Source: Epiperipatus broadwayi
Lineage: Eukaryota; Onychophora; Udeonychophora; Euonychophora; Peripatidae
Reading direction: 5' to 3'
DNA length: 64,000 nucleotides
NCBI GenBank assembly: GCA_028023455.1
Contig: JAQFVV010000021.1
Coordinates: 5,298,853-5,362,852, forward strand
Shown here: piece by piece, positions 24,736 through 36,999 of the stretch
Position numbering within the stretch: the first letter of the stretch is position 1
Layout: each line of letters opens with the position of its first letter
Notes under the pieces: generated by a model
Database searches by the model: none
Told to the model about the DNA's origin: nothing
The model's input: the letters and a program-made list of their open reading frames with translations, nothing else
Program-made: the position numbers and the translations under genes

Positions 24736-27700
24736 AGGATAGTTAAAAACAGGACTTTATTCACACGTCACATCAACATCAAATCCCACCCGGATAGAAA
24801 TCCTTTCTAAAAATAGCACTCTTGAAAGGCTGGGTGGGCTTTCAAGTCGACTGGAAGTGGTCAGACTGAAAAAGCTAAAATAAAAACCTTTCAAAATATC
24901 AATATTGGGGGGAAAAAAAATGTCTCCATGTGTGAAGAGCCTAACAACAGGCTTCACCACCAGATGGCCTAGAACAAAAAAGCCACTAAGATATTTGTTT
25001 TCTTTCACACTATTGCCAAACAAAAAAGTGCAAACTCAACAAAAATTTTTTTTTACTTTTTTTTTTTTTATTTTTTGTGTTTTTTTTTTTTTTTGCTAAA
25101 AGGAATGAGGTATGGTATAATTAGAGAGGTAGAAACATATGTTTACCAAACAAACAGTTATACATTGATTATGTTTTTATTTTTTTAATGGTTGGGTTGA
25201 AATGACAAATTACATAAACCAGGAGAGTTTATATTATTTGGAATGTCATTTAATTTATATATATGAACCCATATATATATACATATAAAATATCGAGGAA
25301 GCAATGGGCTTTAAGAAACTTTTTTTTTTTTCCAAAAATAAATAATCCTTTATAAAGTTGTATAGAATGAATGAGGTATATGATGTGGAGATTATATACA
25401 TATATATGTTTGTGTATATATATGTATATAAATGCAATTCAATCATCTAATATGACTTATGTTAAATAGTGGATAAAGAACATTATAACAAACAGATAAT
25501 GACACATGCACATATAAAATAAAGTAAAACAAAACTTTCCTGGTTTATATACTAGTTTCAAAGTTAAAATATTTGTTGCTTTTTTACACTATGGAAATCC
25601 ATTACCGGAAATGTTAGTCCTCTTTAATACAATAATACCATCACAATAATCGCTGTATCGGTATAGTATAAGAAATAGACAAGAGCTGAAACAAAAACAT
25701 GAAGGCGCAGCTTTCAAAACAAAATGCAACAATAGCGTAATTTTCTGAGCAGCATCTATTCCGAAATTACTATACCAACACAGAGAAGACTTAACATTTA
25801 CGCTGATATAGGATTATTTGACACTGTTTAACATAGTTTCCATGATTTCATAAATACAGACAGAACAGTATACCATAATGCAACACTATTTTCATGAATG
25901 CCCATCCAAATGATTCTGTAAATACATATAATGACATTATCACTGTATCGCCAGTAGTTTTTCCGATTATTAAATTGATTTTGGAAATACGAATTTGAGA
26001 TTATTTTTAACGAGTATCATCAATTAAAAAAAAAAACGGTGTTTTATGAAATTCTAGCAATAATATATCATTGGCATATAAAAAATATGTTTCTTCTTTT
26101 TTTTTTGCATCTTTTCCAAATATGACGATCAACAAAATAAATGGAAAAACTACCACAGTATACAATTTGTAAATTAACACTTATTCTTTCAACAGTTACA
26201 ATGTATATACAAAACCATTGTAAATTTTTTTAAAGGAAAATTTCCATTATGTTTTTTTTTTTTTTGGAATAAAATAATAATCAAAAAAAGATCTTAAAAC
26301 ATATTGCATTAAAACAAAAAAAAAAAATCTAAAAAAACCGGTATTTTACAGAATATAAAGGAATGGAAAAAATAAGATAAAATAATTAAAAAATAAATCC
26401 TTGATTGTTCTCAATGGAGATCCCTGAGTATAAACCGCTCGAGATTCAAGAAGTATTTATAAATAAAACCATCATGACAATATGACAAATAAATTTCTAT
26501 AATGACCATCGGTATATAAACAAAAAATATATATATATATACGACCCTTTAAAACGGGTCATTGAAAAACTTGTATACACTGCAAGCCATACTGGAACAG
26601 AAGGTACAAACGTTAAAAAATATTTCGTATTCAGCGCCATTTTTATTTATTCACAGAACTAATTAGAATCCAGAAAAATCACCATGACTGTTAAAATTTT
26701 TTTTATAACAAATGCCTCCATAATCAATTACAAATAAATATATTGTATGGGTCTGAGTAGATTTTTCTTGTTTTTTTTTTTTTCATTTTTTTTCATGTTT
26801 TTCATTTTTTTTTTTTTTTTTGTTATTTAAAAAAAAAAAAAATCAACATAATTAAATCCCATTTAGGTTACTATTCAAAGATATAAAATTAAATCAGTCT
26901 TTTAATAAAATATTAATAATTCAAATGGAAAAATTTGCTCTAATGCTATTTCAAATTATCTTTTTCAATTTTACTTTGATAATAAAAAATATATAATTAT
27001 ATTCTAGGTTATTATACAATGAACAGCAACAAGGTTCCCAGGAAATAATTATATATTCTTAATCTTCGCAGGGGATATTTTAAAATCTTCCAAACTGAAG
27101 ATTAATAAAATTTAGTATAGCACTTTTGATGTACGTATATATGTATACACATGTATATGTATGTTGGTATATAAATACACAGACATCCATATAAATAAAT
27201 CTATATATACATATATATCTTTTATAAATTGTAATCAATTTAATGAGTAGCAAAATTTAAAATATATTTCACAATATGGAAAATAATCAAAATAATATCT
27301 ATATTCATTATGAATCTAAACTCAACATTATGCAGAGAATAGTAAAGGTAGACCCAGCCAGCAACATTTCTCTACACAATCTTCAGTTTTCTTTGTTTGT
27401 TTTATATATATATATTCCCATCCCTTTTTTATAGGTTGGGATCTAAATTTTATGCATAAAATGTACTTCAGTAACATTAAATTTATCACAGTTATAACTT
27501 AAAAAATAATACTTTTCTTAAAATAAATAAATAAATGTATATACTTCTAAATTAAATATTTAGTTATGTATATTTGCTAAAAAGGAGCAAATGTAGATTA
27601 TTATTAGATAGATATACTTTTTTTAAAAATAAATACATTCTGTACCACCTTCAGTTAAATTGTTTAAATGAAATACAGAATAAAGTAATTTTAAAAAGTT

Positions 27701-30700
27701 CCTTACAGAAAAGTACTAATTACAATACAAACAGGTATAAACATTTTTTTTAATTTTATTTAACTTTCTCTCTCACTAGCAACCACAAACATGCTATAAT
27801 AACCAACATCCTTTGGCCCTTCAATGTGGGTACTCTGTTCACATAATTAGAACATAATCAATTAGAAATTAAAAGTAAAATACAACAATATTCTAATACA
27901 AGGCACCTATCAACCAACAAGAGGAAATCTACATAATTTCTATTATAGATTACTACATTATACATGTGGAAAAGGTTTATACAACAATAAACTTATAAAT
28001 TCCTCAACGTCCTGACTCAAAAATCCTGAGGAATAGCACTTAAAAAAATTCTCATCTAAGATTAACAAATAGTATTTATGAGCGATAATACCCGCAATTT
28101 TTTTTTTTTTAATAATGAAGCTAAAAATCTTCGAGATTCAAGCTATAGATTAATATCTACTCAGACAATATATAGGGATAAAAATTACTTCAGATAAATT
28201 ATGTGAATTATATATATACATGCTTATATATGAGTTCTGTATATATATTTATATGTATTGTAAACATATATATATATGCATAATTGCAAAAATAGTTTTC
28301 TAAAATTACCTTTTTTAATTTCAAAAATAAATATTTCCAAAATAAAAGGACCTGCACCATATTATTTAAATGTAAACGAAAGCTGCATATTATTTGAAAT
28401 TCATTGCAACGGGAGTAAAAAAAACATTTACATTTCACTTTTTGATATACATATTAAAAAACTTTTCATTTAAGCAATGAATTTCTTTGATGAATTTGAA
28501 ATAAAGTCAATCCATAATTACATACATATAACTATGGCAAAAATTTACGAATATATAATATCTTAATATTTGCTAGCCATAAATATCTAAATTTAATGCT
28601 TAATTAAAAAAAAAAAAAACCTTGATAAAGTGTTTTAAAATTAAAATATTCAAAATGACTAGGAATTTAAAAAAAAAAGAATAAATTTGATAATTTATAA
28701 TTATTTTACGCACACACACGTATATAAATACCACGATGTAAACAATTTGTACTTTAAGACAGAATTACAAACATGTTTTGTCAGAACTGTCATGTAGCTC
28801 CATCTACAGGCAGAGTCGAAGGTAATGATACCCCCCCCCTCTTTAGTTTAAATATTATTTTTTTTTTTTTATCATCCTTACTTTTAAGAAAGAATACATC
28901 AACAGAATTTAACTAATAAATAATCTGAATTTGGCAAGAGAAAGAAATAAAACAAAAATATTATTACGTTGATAGTTTCCGATTAATTAAAAAAAAAAAA
29001 GATAAAATATAAAATTAACTCGAGATCAATTATAAAAATTAAAATAAGTTTTTTAAATTTTATTTTCAGGATCTTCATTAATTTAGAATTTTCTGTTCCT
29101 GTATAATTTTAAATATTTTTACAGGTCGTATTACGAAGTGTTTAAACTTAAAATAATCAATAGCAACAGAATAAATTAAAAAATAAAATAAAATTAATAG
29201 TTAGCGATGGCTGATATGTTTATGGCAATATTGGTGGACATTATTTAATATAAATGGTAATTTATTTAATCTGAAAAATAACATGTTTAGGTATAATTCT
29301 GAATGAAATATAAAAATATATTTGTGTATTTATAAATATATATATAATTTCAGGTAAGAACAAAAAAAAAAAAAAAGGACTAGTTTACAGCAATTAAAAA
29401 AAGGAGAAAATAATCGTGCTTGGATAGATAAAAATTTTACGCAGCATTAATATGACGATGCATAGTTAGAAATGTTATTAATACTGCTAGCTTTTTGAGG
29501 ACTCAATTAATACTGCTTCAATGCCGACATTATTAAAAAAAATACAATGTTTGTGTACATTTATACAGAATTATATATATAATTTAAAGATATAAAAATA
29601 ATTACTATACAAATGAAGATATGCATTTTTGCAAAGAACACGTATGCCGAAAGCATTTTGTGCAGGTTCAGCAATTCATAAAAATAATAATGGTTTTAAT
29701 AATAAAAAGATTTGAGGTAATGGTATAAAATTGTAATTTTTTTGTAATTATGGCACAAACGTGAGGCTACCTTGAGAAATGCTTTGATTTTTATAAACTA
29801 TTATATACTATATGCAAATTGTAAATAGAAAAAAATATATATATCTACACATATTTAGATAAATTGAATAATAGAATAAATGATGCAGTTCTAAAATTTA
29901 TTTTGAAAATACTTATTTTTGATATTAAATCTATGAGTTAATCGATACTGTGAATTTATAAGTATGTACATAAATTTGCACGTGTGTATGGTAAATATGT
30001 ATACGCACGTATCCTCATATGTATAATAAAATAAAATTTTACACTGCTTTGTTAATTTTTAATCTTAATACTAATTAAAAGGTTATGAAGCAGGGATAAA
30101 AATTTGTGTTATATCTAAAATATATATATGTCATTGGTAAAACACGGATCATTGGAGCTATATTAAAATTTTGGAGTTAGATTGTAAAAAAAAAACTTTT
30201 ACTAGTCAATATGACTACCTGGCCAAATCTCAGCAAAATGTGGACTTACCCGCATCCTGAACTTTCATTTTAATTATCCACACTGCTGGTTTAAATCGTA
30301 CAGAAACTACAATCAGCATGCTAAGGGAATGATTATTCAGTTTAAAGTATGGCTTGCAGTTTTCACAAAGTTTCACAAGGAACTATACAAGAAATTAAAC
30401 ATATGTATATATACAGTAAATAGTTAACGGTGGTCACAACACATACATTATGCAAAACATGGAAGGAAGGCAACAGTTTTCATGCAGCAACATTCTCAAA
30501 TTTCCTTTTTAATAATCAGCAAGAATTTATTTTTGTTTCAAATCTTCATCTGAAACCTATAATTCTAGATTAAAAAGTTAAATTATTTTTTTGTTTTTAC
30601 TGACAATAAATAAATAATATTAAATACGGTCAAAAATTTATATACAGTAATAATTTTTAAATACTGCATAAGTTTAATTAAAAAAAAATATATATATTTA

Positions 30701-32342
30701 TCAAAATTACACACACATGCATATATGGGTGTAGATATAAATAACATGATCTTGCCAAAATACTGGTTGAGAATTTTGTACAGGAAATTGTTGCAAACAG
30801 AATATTTAGGCAAATTGTTAGTAATACAATAAGTTGAGCTATAAGCAAAGCTAATGAGACTATTACATTTTTCAGAAGAACTGGCACTACAATAAGGAAT
30901 AAGAACTATCTAGACTTAAAATTGCAAATATATAAAGCTTGCAAAAAAATAATAAATAAATAAAAATCTTTGGTACTTCCTTTATTTCACCACTGCCCAA
31001 CTTATGCCTCTGGGAATATTAATTTCATCGCCGTTATCCCTGAGATCAATTCCGACAGGATCAACATAAATATATATTTTAATCCTATAGGCATATATTG
31101 TATATTCTATACAAATTTTGGAAGTGAATGGTTTGAATCTCCTGCCCCCAAATAAATTCTTGTGCATTTAATAGTTAAAAACTTCTTTGTAATATCCTAA
31201 ATATATATATATAAGGTAATTCTTGCAGTGAAGAAATCAAGGATGTGATTTTATGAGCATTGAAAAAAGAGATTAAAGTAAAACATAATTAAAAAAAAAA
31301 AAAAACATGTATAAAAAGTAAATATAAAAACAGAAAACAATTTACAAAAAAAAAAATAAAACAAAATAACAATGCCAAAAAATAAAATAAATAAATAAAT
31401 AAAAAGGTCCTGAAAAGCTGACAAGTGCAACAACGTTGATTAGCAGGTAAAACACAAGGGAGTGGTCCTCCATAAATAGGGAAAAAATATTAGGACATTT
31501 TGTTTTAAAAGATTATCTATAGAACTGCACGAAAAATCCATCGTGGTTGAAATTCAATTGTAGAGATAAAATTATGAAATATGTTTACTTTTTTTTTTTC
31601 GTAAAATGCGAAGTAATCCATACAACATCTTTGTAGATATATTTCAAATATTTGTATCTACTTCTGTATAAATTTATTACAAACAATTTTAAATAAAAAC
31701 ACTAATCTAAAAAAGACACAAAGTAAATAGAAATCCTTCAATAAATAGAGGTAGTAAAACTTAAGTTTCTTTTCTCTCTCTTTTTTCTATATATATATGT
31801 GTGTGTATATATATATTTTTAAATCCCTGAATACAGCTGGCTTCTGTTTTGGCTTCGCAAATGCTGTATGGCAAGGTAACTTTGGCAAGTGTTTTTTTTT
31901 TTTCACCATAGGAACTCACTTTATAAAACACAATCCTGTCACATACATAACTCTTTTCCGCTTGTGTGATGACGGGATTTGTCACTACAATTGAGTGGAA
32001 ATTTTTACCCTCCTGGTTATAGAAATGAAGACTAGACTAACACGATAAACATAAATAATTCAACAAAAAGGATTTAAAAAAAAATGCTACACACGACAAC
32101 TGGAAGTACTAGGATGACCTGGTTAGAACCTTGTCATTTTGAACCGCGTTTACTTCAATGTCCATGTATTCTAAAATGTTGGATCTTAAATTTATAAGAC
32201 GTCAAAAATATGGGAATTTTAGATCGTCCTGAGAGTCCTTTAAAAAGGCAAACAGAGTCCACTGAGGTCCGTTGTTTCCTGAGATTAGGTGTATAGTATC
32301 ATTCAATCGTAAAAATTTTAAATGGAGATGAGGTAGTAGGCA
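24736..32342 (-). other. Possible very long 3' UTR / downstream region of the zinc-finger gene
   Basis: About 7.6 kb with no recognisable gene or dispersed repeat. It is rich in T and A runs (for example 25043-25096, 26770-26842, 28098-28110, 28858-28870), TATATA tracts and AU-rich stretches. Possible poly(A) signals in the minus sense include 31673-31678, 30981-30986 and, at the far end, the well-formed GTGTGAATAAAGTCCTG at about 24750-24765. Animal regulators can carry long 3' UTRs, but I cannot show that the transcript extends this far. Short frames here, including an 88-codon one at 24757-25023, look non-coding. Confidence 0.35.
24756..24761 (-). terminator. Candidate polyadenylation signal AATAAA
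   Basis: The minus strand reads GTGTGAATAAAGTCCTGTTTTT, with a T-rich stretch right after the hexamer, which resembles a genuine cleavage/poly(A) site. It lies about 7.6 kb below the zinc-finger stop codon in the same sense. It could serve that gene's distal isoform or an unrelated transcript. Confidence 0.4.
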
Positions 32343-35300
32343 TCAAGGAGCCGTACTGGTAGGCGTCAGTGTGAAGGATGCGGTGATGGGCCTCAGGACA
32401 CGCTGCTGAACAGGTAGAACCACCACGGTAGGTACGAAGCTGCCATTCCCACTGCTTTCTTGGACTAAAAATTCTTGCAGGATGTGTGGGCCCTGGACGG
32501 ATGTACATGGAACCCCTTGGTAAATGGGAAGCGGTAAAACACGAGTTTTGTTTGTTGCCACAGGAGCATCATCAATAGGTCGGTTCTCATCCTGCTGGGG
32601 AAAGTCATTTGGAGGTAAGTTTGACCACTTTGGCTGAACACCATGATGCTTTTCTAAGTGAAATTGAAGCACACCATCAACTTTGCTACGGAAATGGCAC
32701 CACCTACACTTGTAAAAGTCTCCTTGACGGATATACCAAATTTTGCGCCATGCCTGCCCCACAAGCAACTGACGACGATGGAATGTAATGATATGAGATC
32801 GACAAAGAGCTTTTGAGCGAAATTTTTTGTTGCATTTAGCACATTTATATCTTGGAGAACGAATAGGCATCATCTGACCATTTTGATCACCATTTGTTTC
32901 CAATGAGTTCATATTAGATGATGGCAAGCTATTGGAATGTATTGAATGTGACAACAAATGACGTTGTAAAGAATGATTATAACGATATCCACGATGACAA
33001 ATATGACAAACAAACTGCTGGCCATTTTCAGAACTCTTTGCAACATGGCGTTTTTCATGAGCGTAAAGATTAGATAGCCAACAAGTGGAATAATTGCAGT
33101 AAGAACAAGTGAAAGTCTTTGTTGATGCTGGTTTCTTAGGTAAAGGATATTGTTGATTAAAACGCATTCCAACATTTTCAAAACTTGGTTCTTCAATAGG
33201 TTTAGAAGGCAACTTACTTTCAGTGTCAGAACTATGATTGGAACAATCAACTGGTTCTCTCTTGATTGGATTATCTGCTTCTTTAACAGTTCTGTGATCT
33301 ATAACAACATGTACTTGAAGATTTAATTTGTCAGTAAAGTTCTGCTCACATTCTCTACAAGAAAAAAGTCCATTTTCATTAGGGTCGACTGCCGCTTCTG
33401 GACTGTTCAGCAAGGCCTCAGCATGGTCATTTATAACATGAGATTTTAACCATTTTACACTTCGGAAGCGCCGATCACAAATTGGGCAGACTTCGGTATA
33501 ATGACTATAATATCGATTGCCTGGATCCAATAAACCTACTTCAGGAGTTTTATGACCATCTTCTGCTTCATTAGAGCTGGTCGATAACGTGGACATAGTA
33601 GACATTGCTGATAAACCCGAAAGGCCATCTCCACTTTCATCAATACCATGTGCCTTTAATTTGTGCACTTTAAGAAAATATTTACTACAAAGTACTCGAT
33701 TACAAATATCACAAGTGGCACCTGATCCCTGACTATATTCAGAATTGATACTGCCATTTGGAGTTCCTGGAATATCTATGACAATTCCATGCATCTTCAA
33801 CATGTGCGTTTTCATAAAATATTTATTGCAAAGCTCTTTCTTACAAATGGTACAAAAGTTGCGTCCAGCTATATTAACAGTTCGATCACTATTTGCTCCT
33901 GGTAGTGCATCTTTATTACCATTTACACTTGTCAGCTGTGCAGTTTCTGGACTTGCACACTGAGATTGTGACTGCTGCACTGGTGGTTGAGGTGGTGTCA
34001 ATTGCTGACTGACAATAGAAGAGCAGACATTGTTGGTACTTTGTTCTAATGGTATGCCATGCATCTTATTTTTGTGAATACGCAAAAAATACTTGCTGCA
34101 GACTTGTTTCTGGCAAATGTCACAGTAAGCCTCAGGGTCAACAATAATGTTTTTATCAGGTTGAGGTTGCATAATCTCTTTCTGATTAGGTGGTAATATA
34201 CCATGAAAAGTAGTTTTATGCAACATTAAATAACGTTGATCAGGCATTTCCATACTGCAGATATCACATACGTATCGAGGCCTTTCAATTCTCATAAGTG
34301 CATTTCGTAAATTATCCAACTCTTGTGCCAAATCTGGAACAGATTCTTCTTGCTCAGATTTCACTGGCACTTGGGGAGGAGATGCTGTTATTACAGGTGT
34401 TGATGTTGTGGGCAGAGGTGGTGGAGTACCCTCATTTGGTTCAGGAGTTACACTTTTTTCAGTTACTGTTTGTGCTATTTCTTTGTCGGGAGTTTTGTCC
34501 GCAGATTCATCATGACCTCCCATTATGCCATGCTGATTCAATTTATGTCCTTCTAAAACATATCTATTACTAAATTTTGCATTACACACATTACAAATGA
34601 ATACATCTTCATTGGTGTTTACACTATCTGATGATGCTGTAGCTTCATCTTTAAACGATTCCTCCAGATTAACTGAATTACATTTTTCACCAGAATGAAT
34701 TGAATCTGAATCTTCTGCAACTCCATGTTTACTTACTTTATGTATACGTAAGTAATGTGCATTAACAAATTCGATATGACAGATATCACATACAGCTGGT
34801 GTTGAAACAGACTCTGGAGGTGGTAAAAGACTATCTTTAGGAACGTCAGATAAAAACCCAGATACTGTGTCTTGATTACTCTGGGGCATAAAACCATTTG
34901 TAGTAGGTATACCAGGTAAGCCACCAAAACCAAGACTGTTGACTGGACGGCCAGGAGTCAGAATGCCATGAGTATTATACTTATGGATTCGCGTGAAGTA
35001 TTTATTGCAGAATACCTTATCGCAAATCTCGCAGTAATTCTCAGAATTTTGTGGCGTGCTTGGATTTTGTGGTGGTGTTGGAGGAAGGGGTTGAGCTACA
35101 TCTTTTTCAGTCATTTCCTCCAAGATACCATGAATATTCTGCTTGTGAGTTTTTAAAAAATATTTATTGCAGAAATTTTTGTTGCACAGTTTGCAGTAAG
35201 TTTCTGGATTAGGAGCTCCTGAAACTGCAGTATTATTGGTTAAATTAGAAAGAGAATTAGAAATAACAGTGGTACTTAAATTAATAGCACTTACATTTGT

Positions 35301-36257
35301 CTGTGATTGTGAAAGTCCGGTTTCCTCTGGTGTGGAAGGTTTGTTCACTACTGAAGATGGAAGAGGGGTCAGATTTTGAGATGGTGAAGGCTGGGGTGGC
35401 AATGAAGGTGGAATAGGTAACTGAGGTTGGGACACTGTTGTAACAATGGTTGAAGGTGGTGTTGTTATAAAAGGTGTAGTGGGAATAGCAGTTTCATAGA
35501 CGCCGTGTTTGTTAGCCTTATGAGTTTTTAAAAAATATTTATTACAAAATTCACGATTGCAAATTTCACAGTAAGCTTCCTTATTAAATATCCGCATCCC
35601 AGAGGCACTAGTGCCTGCAGGAAATCCCGGAGAATCTCTCCTGAATGCCATGGACATATATGCAGACATAACGTGGCTCATGTTATTACCTGATAGGCCT
35701 AACGAGGCTTGATCCATAATTTGATTATCAAATAAGCGTACTGCTACAGTTGTGACTGCATTTTGAATTTTTTCCTGTTCAGCTTCCATTTTTACTTTTT
35801 CCTCATTAGCGCTCGCACTGTGAGTAGATCCTGTTTCATCAAACATGCTGTGCGCAGAATGTGAATCCTCAAATATTGAAGAATCATTAGGGGGAACTTC
35901 TGTCCCATCATCATCTTTTTTATTTTCACTTTTTTCAGGTGCTACATCAGTTTCAGTTTCACGATCAAATGATGCGGTGATACGGACAGGATTTAGCTGT
36001 TTGCGGCGATTCGAGCGCCCTCGTGAATTATCATTTCCAAAACGCAAACATTCAGTCATGGTTGTCCGAGAAAATTCGGTCGTTTGTCCCGGGCATGTGT
36101 TGTAATCCCCTGAGATACCCGGGTGGGATATGCTTTGCTGTGTCTCATTACTATCCTCCATTGGCGACTGCACCATGGACTCCATGAACTGTGCCATCAT
36201 ACTAGGAATATCTTCCATTGCACTAATACCCGATTCATAAGTATGGACTACGTTCAT
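32343..36257 (-). CDS. Multi-C2H2 zinc-finger nuclear protein, 1304 aa, intron-free coding region
   Basis: Seen: one open frame of 1304 codons with 15 C2H2 fingers at about residues 229-252, 354-377, 408-431, 489-512, 554-577, 663-686, 711-734, 801-824, 848-871, 923-946, 966-989, 1050-1071, 1083-1104, 1138-1161 and 1183-1206. The first nine are widely spaced, follow C-x2-C-x12-H-x4-H and most carry a distinctive C(N/S)KYF(L/M)K-x-H core ending in HG. They are separated by Pro/Ser/Thr/Gln-rich, probably disordered linkers. The N-terminal 200 residues are acidic and Ser-rich with a basic patch (RGRSNRRKQ, about 79-87). Start choice: an in-frame TGA lies at 36285-36287, 30 nt upstream, with no other in-frame ATG between. 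Inference: a nuclear DNA- or chromatin-binding regulator. The repeated NKYFLKTH-type finger reminds me of MEP-1 proteins (partners of Mi-2 in flies and worms), but I cannot confirm orthology. It is the only intact gene in the window. Confidence 0.96.
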   Translation of the reverse strand: MNVVHTYESGISAMEDIPSMMAQFMESMVQSPMEDSNETQQSISHPGISGDYNTCPGQTTEFSRTTMTECLRFGNDNSRGRSNRRKQLNPVRITASFDRETETDVAPEKSENKKDDDGTEVPPNDSSIFEDSHSAHSMFDETGSTHSASANEEKVKMEAEQEKIQNAVTTVAVRLFDNQIMDQASLGLSGNNMSHVMSAYMSMAFRRDSPGFPAGTSASGMRIFNKEAYCEICNREFCNKYFLKTHKANKHGVYETAIPTTPFITTPPSTIVTTVSQPQLPIPPSLPPQPSPSQNLTPLPSSVVNKPSTPEETGLSQSQTNVSAINLSTTVISNSLSNLTNNTAVSGAPNPETYCKLCNKNFCNKYFLKTHKQNIHGILEEMTEKDVAQPLPPTPPQNPSTPQNSENYCEICDKVFCNKYFTRIHKYNTHGILTPGRPVNSLGFGGLPGIPTTNGFMPQSNQDTVSGFLSDVPKDSLLPPPESVSTPAVCDICHIEFVNAHYLRIHKVSKHGVAEDSDSIHSGEKCNSVNLEESFKDEATASSDSVNTNEDVFICNVCNAKFSNRYVLEGHKLNQHGIMGGHDESADKTPDKEIAQTVTEKSVTPEPNEGTPPPLPTTSTPVITASPPQVPVKSEQEESVPDLAQELDNLRNALMRIERPRYVCDICSMEMPDQRYLMLHKTTFHGILPPNQKEIMQPQPDKNIIVDPEAYCDICQKQVCSKYFLRIHKNKMHGIPLEQSTNNVCSSIVSQQLTPPQPPVQQSQSQCASPETAQLTSVNGNKDALPGANSDRTVNIAGRNFCTICKKELCNKYFMKTHMLKMHGIVIDIPGTPNGSINSEYSQGSGATCDICNRVLCSKYFLKVHKLKAHGIDESGDGLSGLSAMSTMSTLSTSSNEAEDGHKTPEVGLLDPGNRYYSHYTEVCPICDRRFRSVKWLKSHVINDHAEALLNSPEAAVDPNENGLFSCRECEQNFTDKLNLQVHVVIDHRTVKEADNPIKREPVDCSNHSSDTESKLPSKPIEEPSFENVGMRFNQQYPLPKKPASTKTFTCSYCNYSTCWLSNLYAHEKRHVAKSSENGQQFVCHICHRGYRYNHSLQRHLLSHSIHSNSLPSSNMNSLETNGDQNGQMMPIRSPRYKCAKCNKKFRSKALCRSHIITFHRRQLLVGQAWRKIWYIRQGDFYKCRWCHFRSKVDGVLQFHLEKHHGVQPKWSNLPPNDFPQQDENRPIDDAPVATNKTRVLPLPIYQGVPCTSVQGPHILQEFLVQESSGNGSFVPTVVVLPVQQRVLRPITASFTLTPTSTAP

Positions 36258-36291
36258 TAGGCCTACAACAACACCGTTGCATGCTCAGCAT
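36235..36291 (-). CDS. Upstream ORF overlapping the zinc-finger start codon
   Basis: Seen: an ATG at 36289-36291 opens an 18-codon frame ending in TGA at 36235-36237. It lies in a different frame from the main protein and spans the main ATG at 36255-36257, so a ribosome using it would pass the main start before terminating. A second in-frame ATG lies three codons in. The main ATG has C at -3 and A at +4, a weak initiation context. Inference: it could dampen translation of the zinc-finger protein. It would be part of the same exon under the proposed splicing. Confidence 0.45.
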   Translation of the reverse strand: MLSMQRCCCRPNERSPYL

Positions 36292-36335
36292 ATTGTTATT
36301 CCTTGCGCCAGCACTGGGGCCATAATAAGAAAAAT
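36258..36335 (-). other. Probable 5' UTR portion of the coding exon
   Basis: On the minus strand a long pyrimidine run (complement of about 36338-36360) ends in AG at 36336-36337, a good 3' splice site. The exon would start at 36335 and carry about 78 nt of 5' UTR before the main ATG. A second AG inside CCCCAG, about 19 nt further on, is an alternative acceptor. The boundary is inferred from sequence motifs only. Confidence 0.5.
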
Positions 36336-36999
36336 CTAAAAAAAAAAAAAAAGAAAAAAATTACAATTATGAAATCATCACACTTGAGCGCTATTGCGCG
36401 AGTTCACATCACTCGCTCTTATTTTGCTAAAATAATTAAATTTATTTACAATAATTGTAAAATATTTATAAACACAAAATATGTTAATAGTCACAATACA
36501 ATAAAAAATAATTCAATTCATTACACATTGTTATCATTTTTATACCATTTTTATTATAATCATTTGCTTCATCTTCGTACTCCATAATTTTTCTCTCAAT
36601 CGTCTCAAGTTATTGATGTCGCTCCGAAACAAAGAGGAACTGACGTATGTTATAAAAAATACCAACAAAGCTTAAAGAAAAAAAACAACAAGAATAATGC
36701 GATTACAAAATAATGATATTAAGATCAAAATATAATTTATGTGAAAAAAATGGTATAAAAAGAGAACAAATATTCCCCAACTCGCAAAATGAATGTAATT
36801 AGGTCACTACGACTAGTGGACATAATGAAATGACAGCGCGCTGGCCGTGACCCCATCCGTGACCCATTAAATCCACCTTCAATTCCCTGAATAAAAAACT
36901 ACCCTGACCCCTCTCTCCCTCAGTTGTTGGAACAACAAATTACTTGGTCTCAGTAAAGAAAGAAAGGAAAAACCGGCCCAAACATAAGTGTTTACTTAC
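36336..36999 (-). other. Candidate 5' UTR intron of the zinc-finger gene
   Basis: The minus strand reads CCGTAT|GTAAGTAAAC at the donor (GTAAGT on 36994-36999) and polypyrimidine-AG at the acceptor (36336-36337), giving an intron of about 664 nt. Its donor-proximal half (about 36780-36990) is clearly less AT-rich than the surroundings. No coding potential was recognised inside; the open frame on the opposite strand at 36303-36587 is low-complexity. Confidence 0.45.

Noticed and set aside
24757-25023. 88-codon minus-strand frame next to a poly(A) signal
   Set aside because: It ends at the poly(A) signal but has no domain, and its neighbourhood looks like 3' UTR sequence.
32909-33250. 113-codon frame inside the zinc-finger gene and other frames on both strands there
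   Set aside because: Alternative-frame shadows of the 1304-codon gene.
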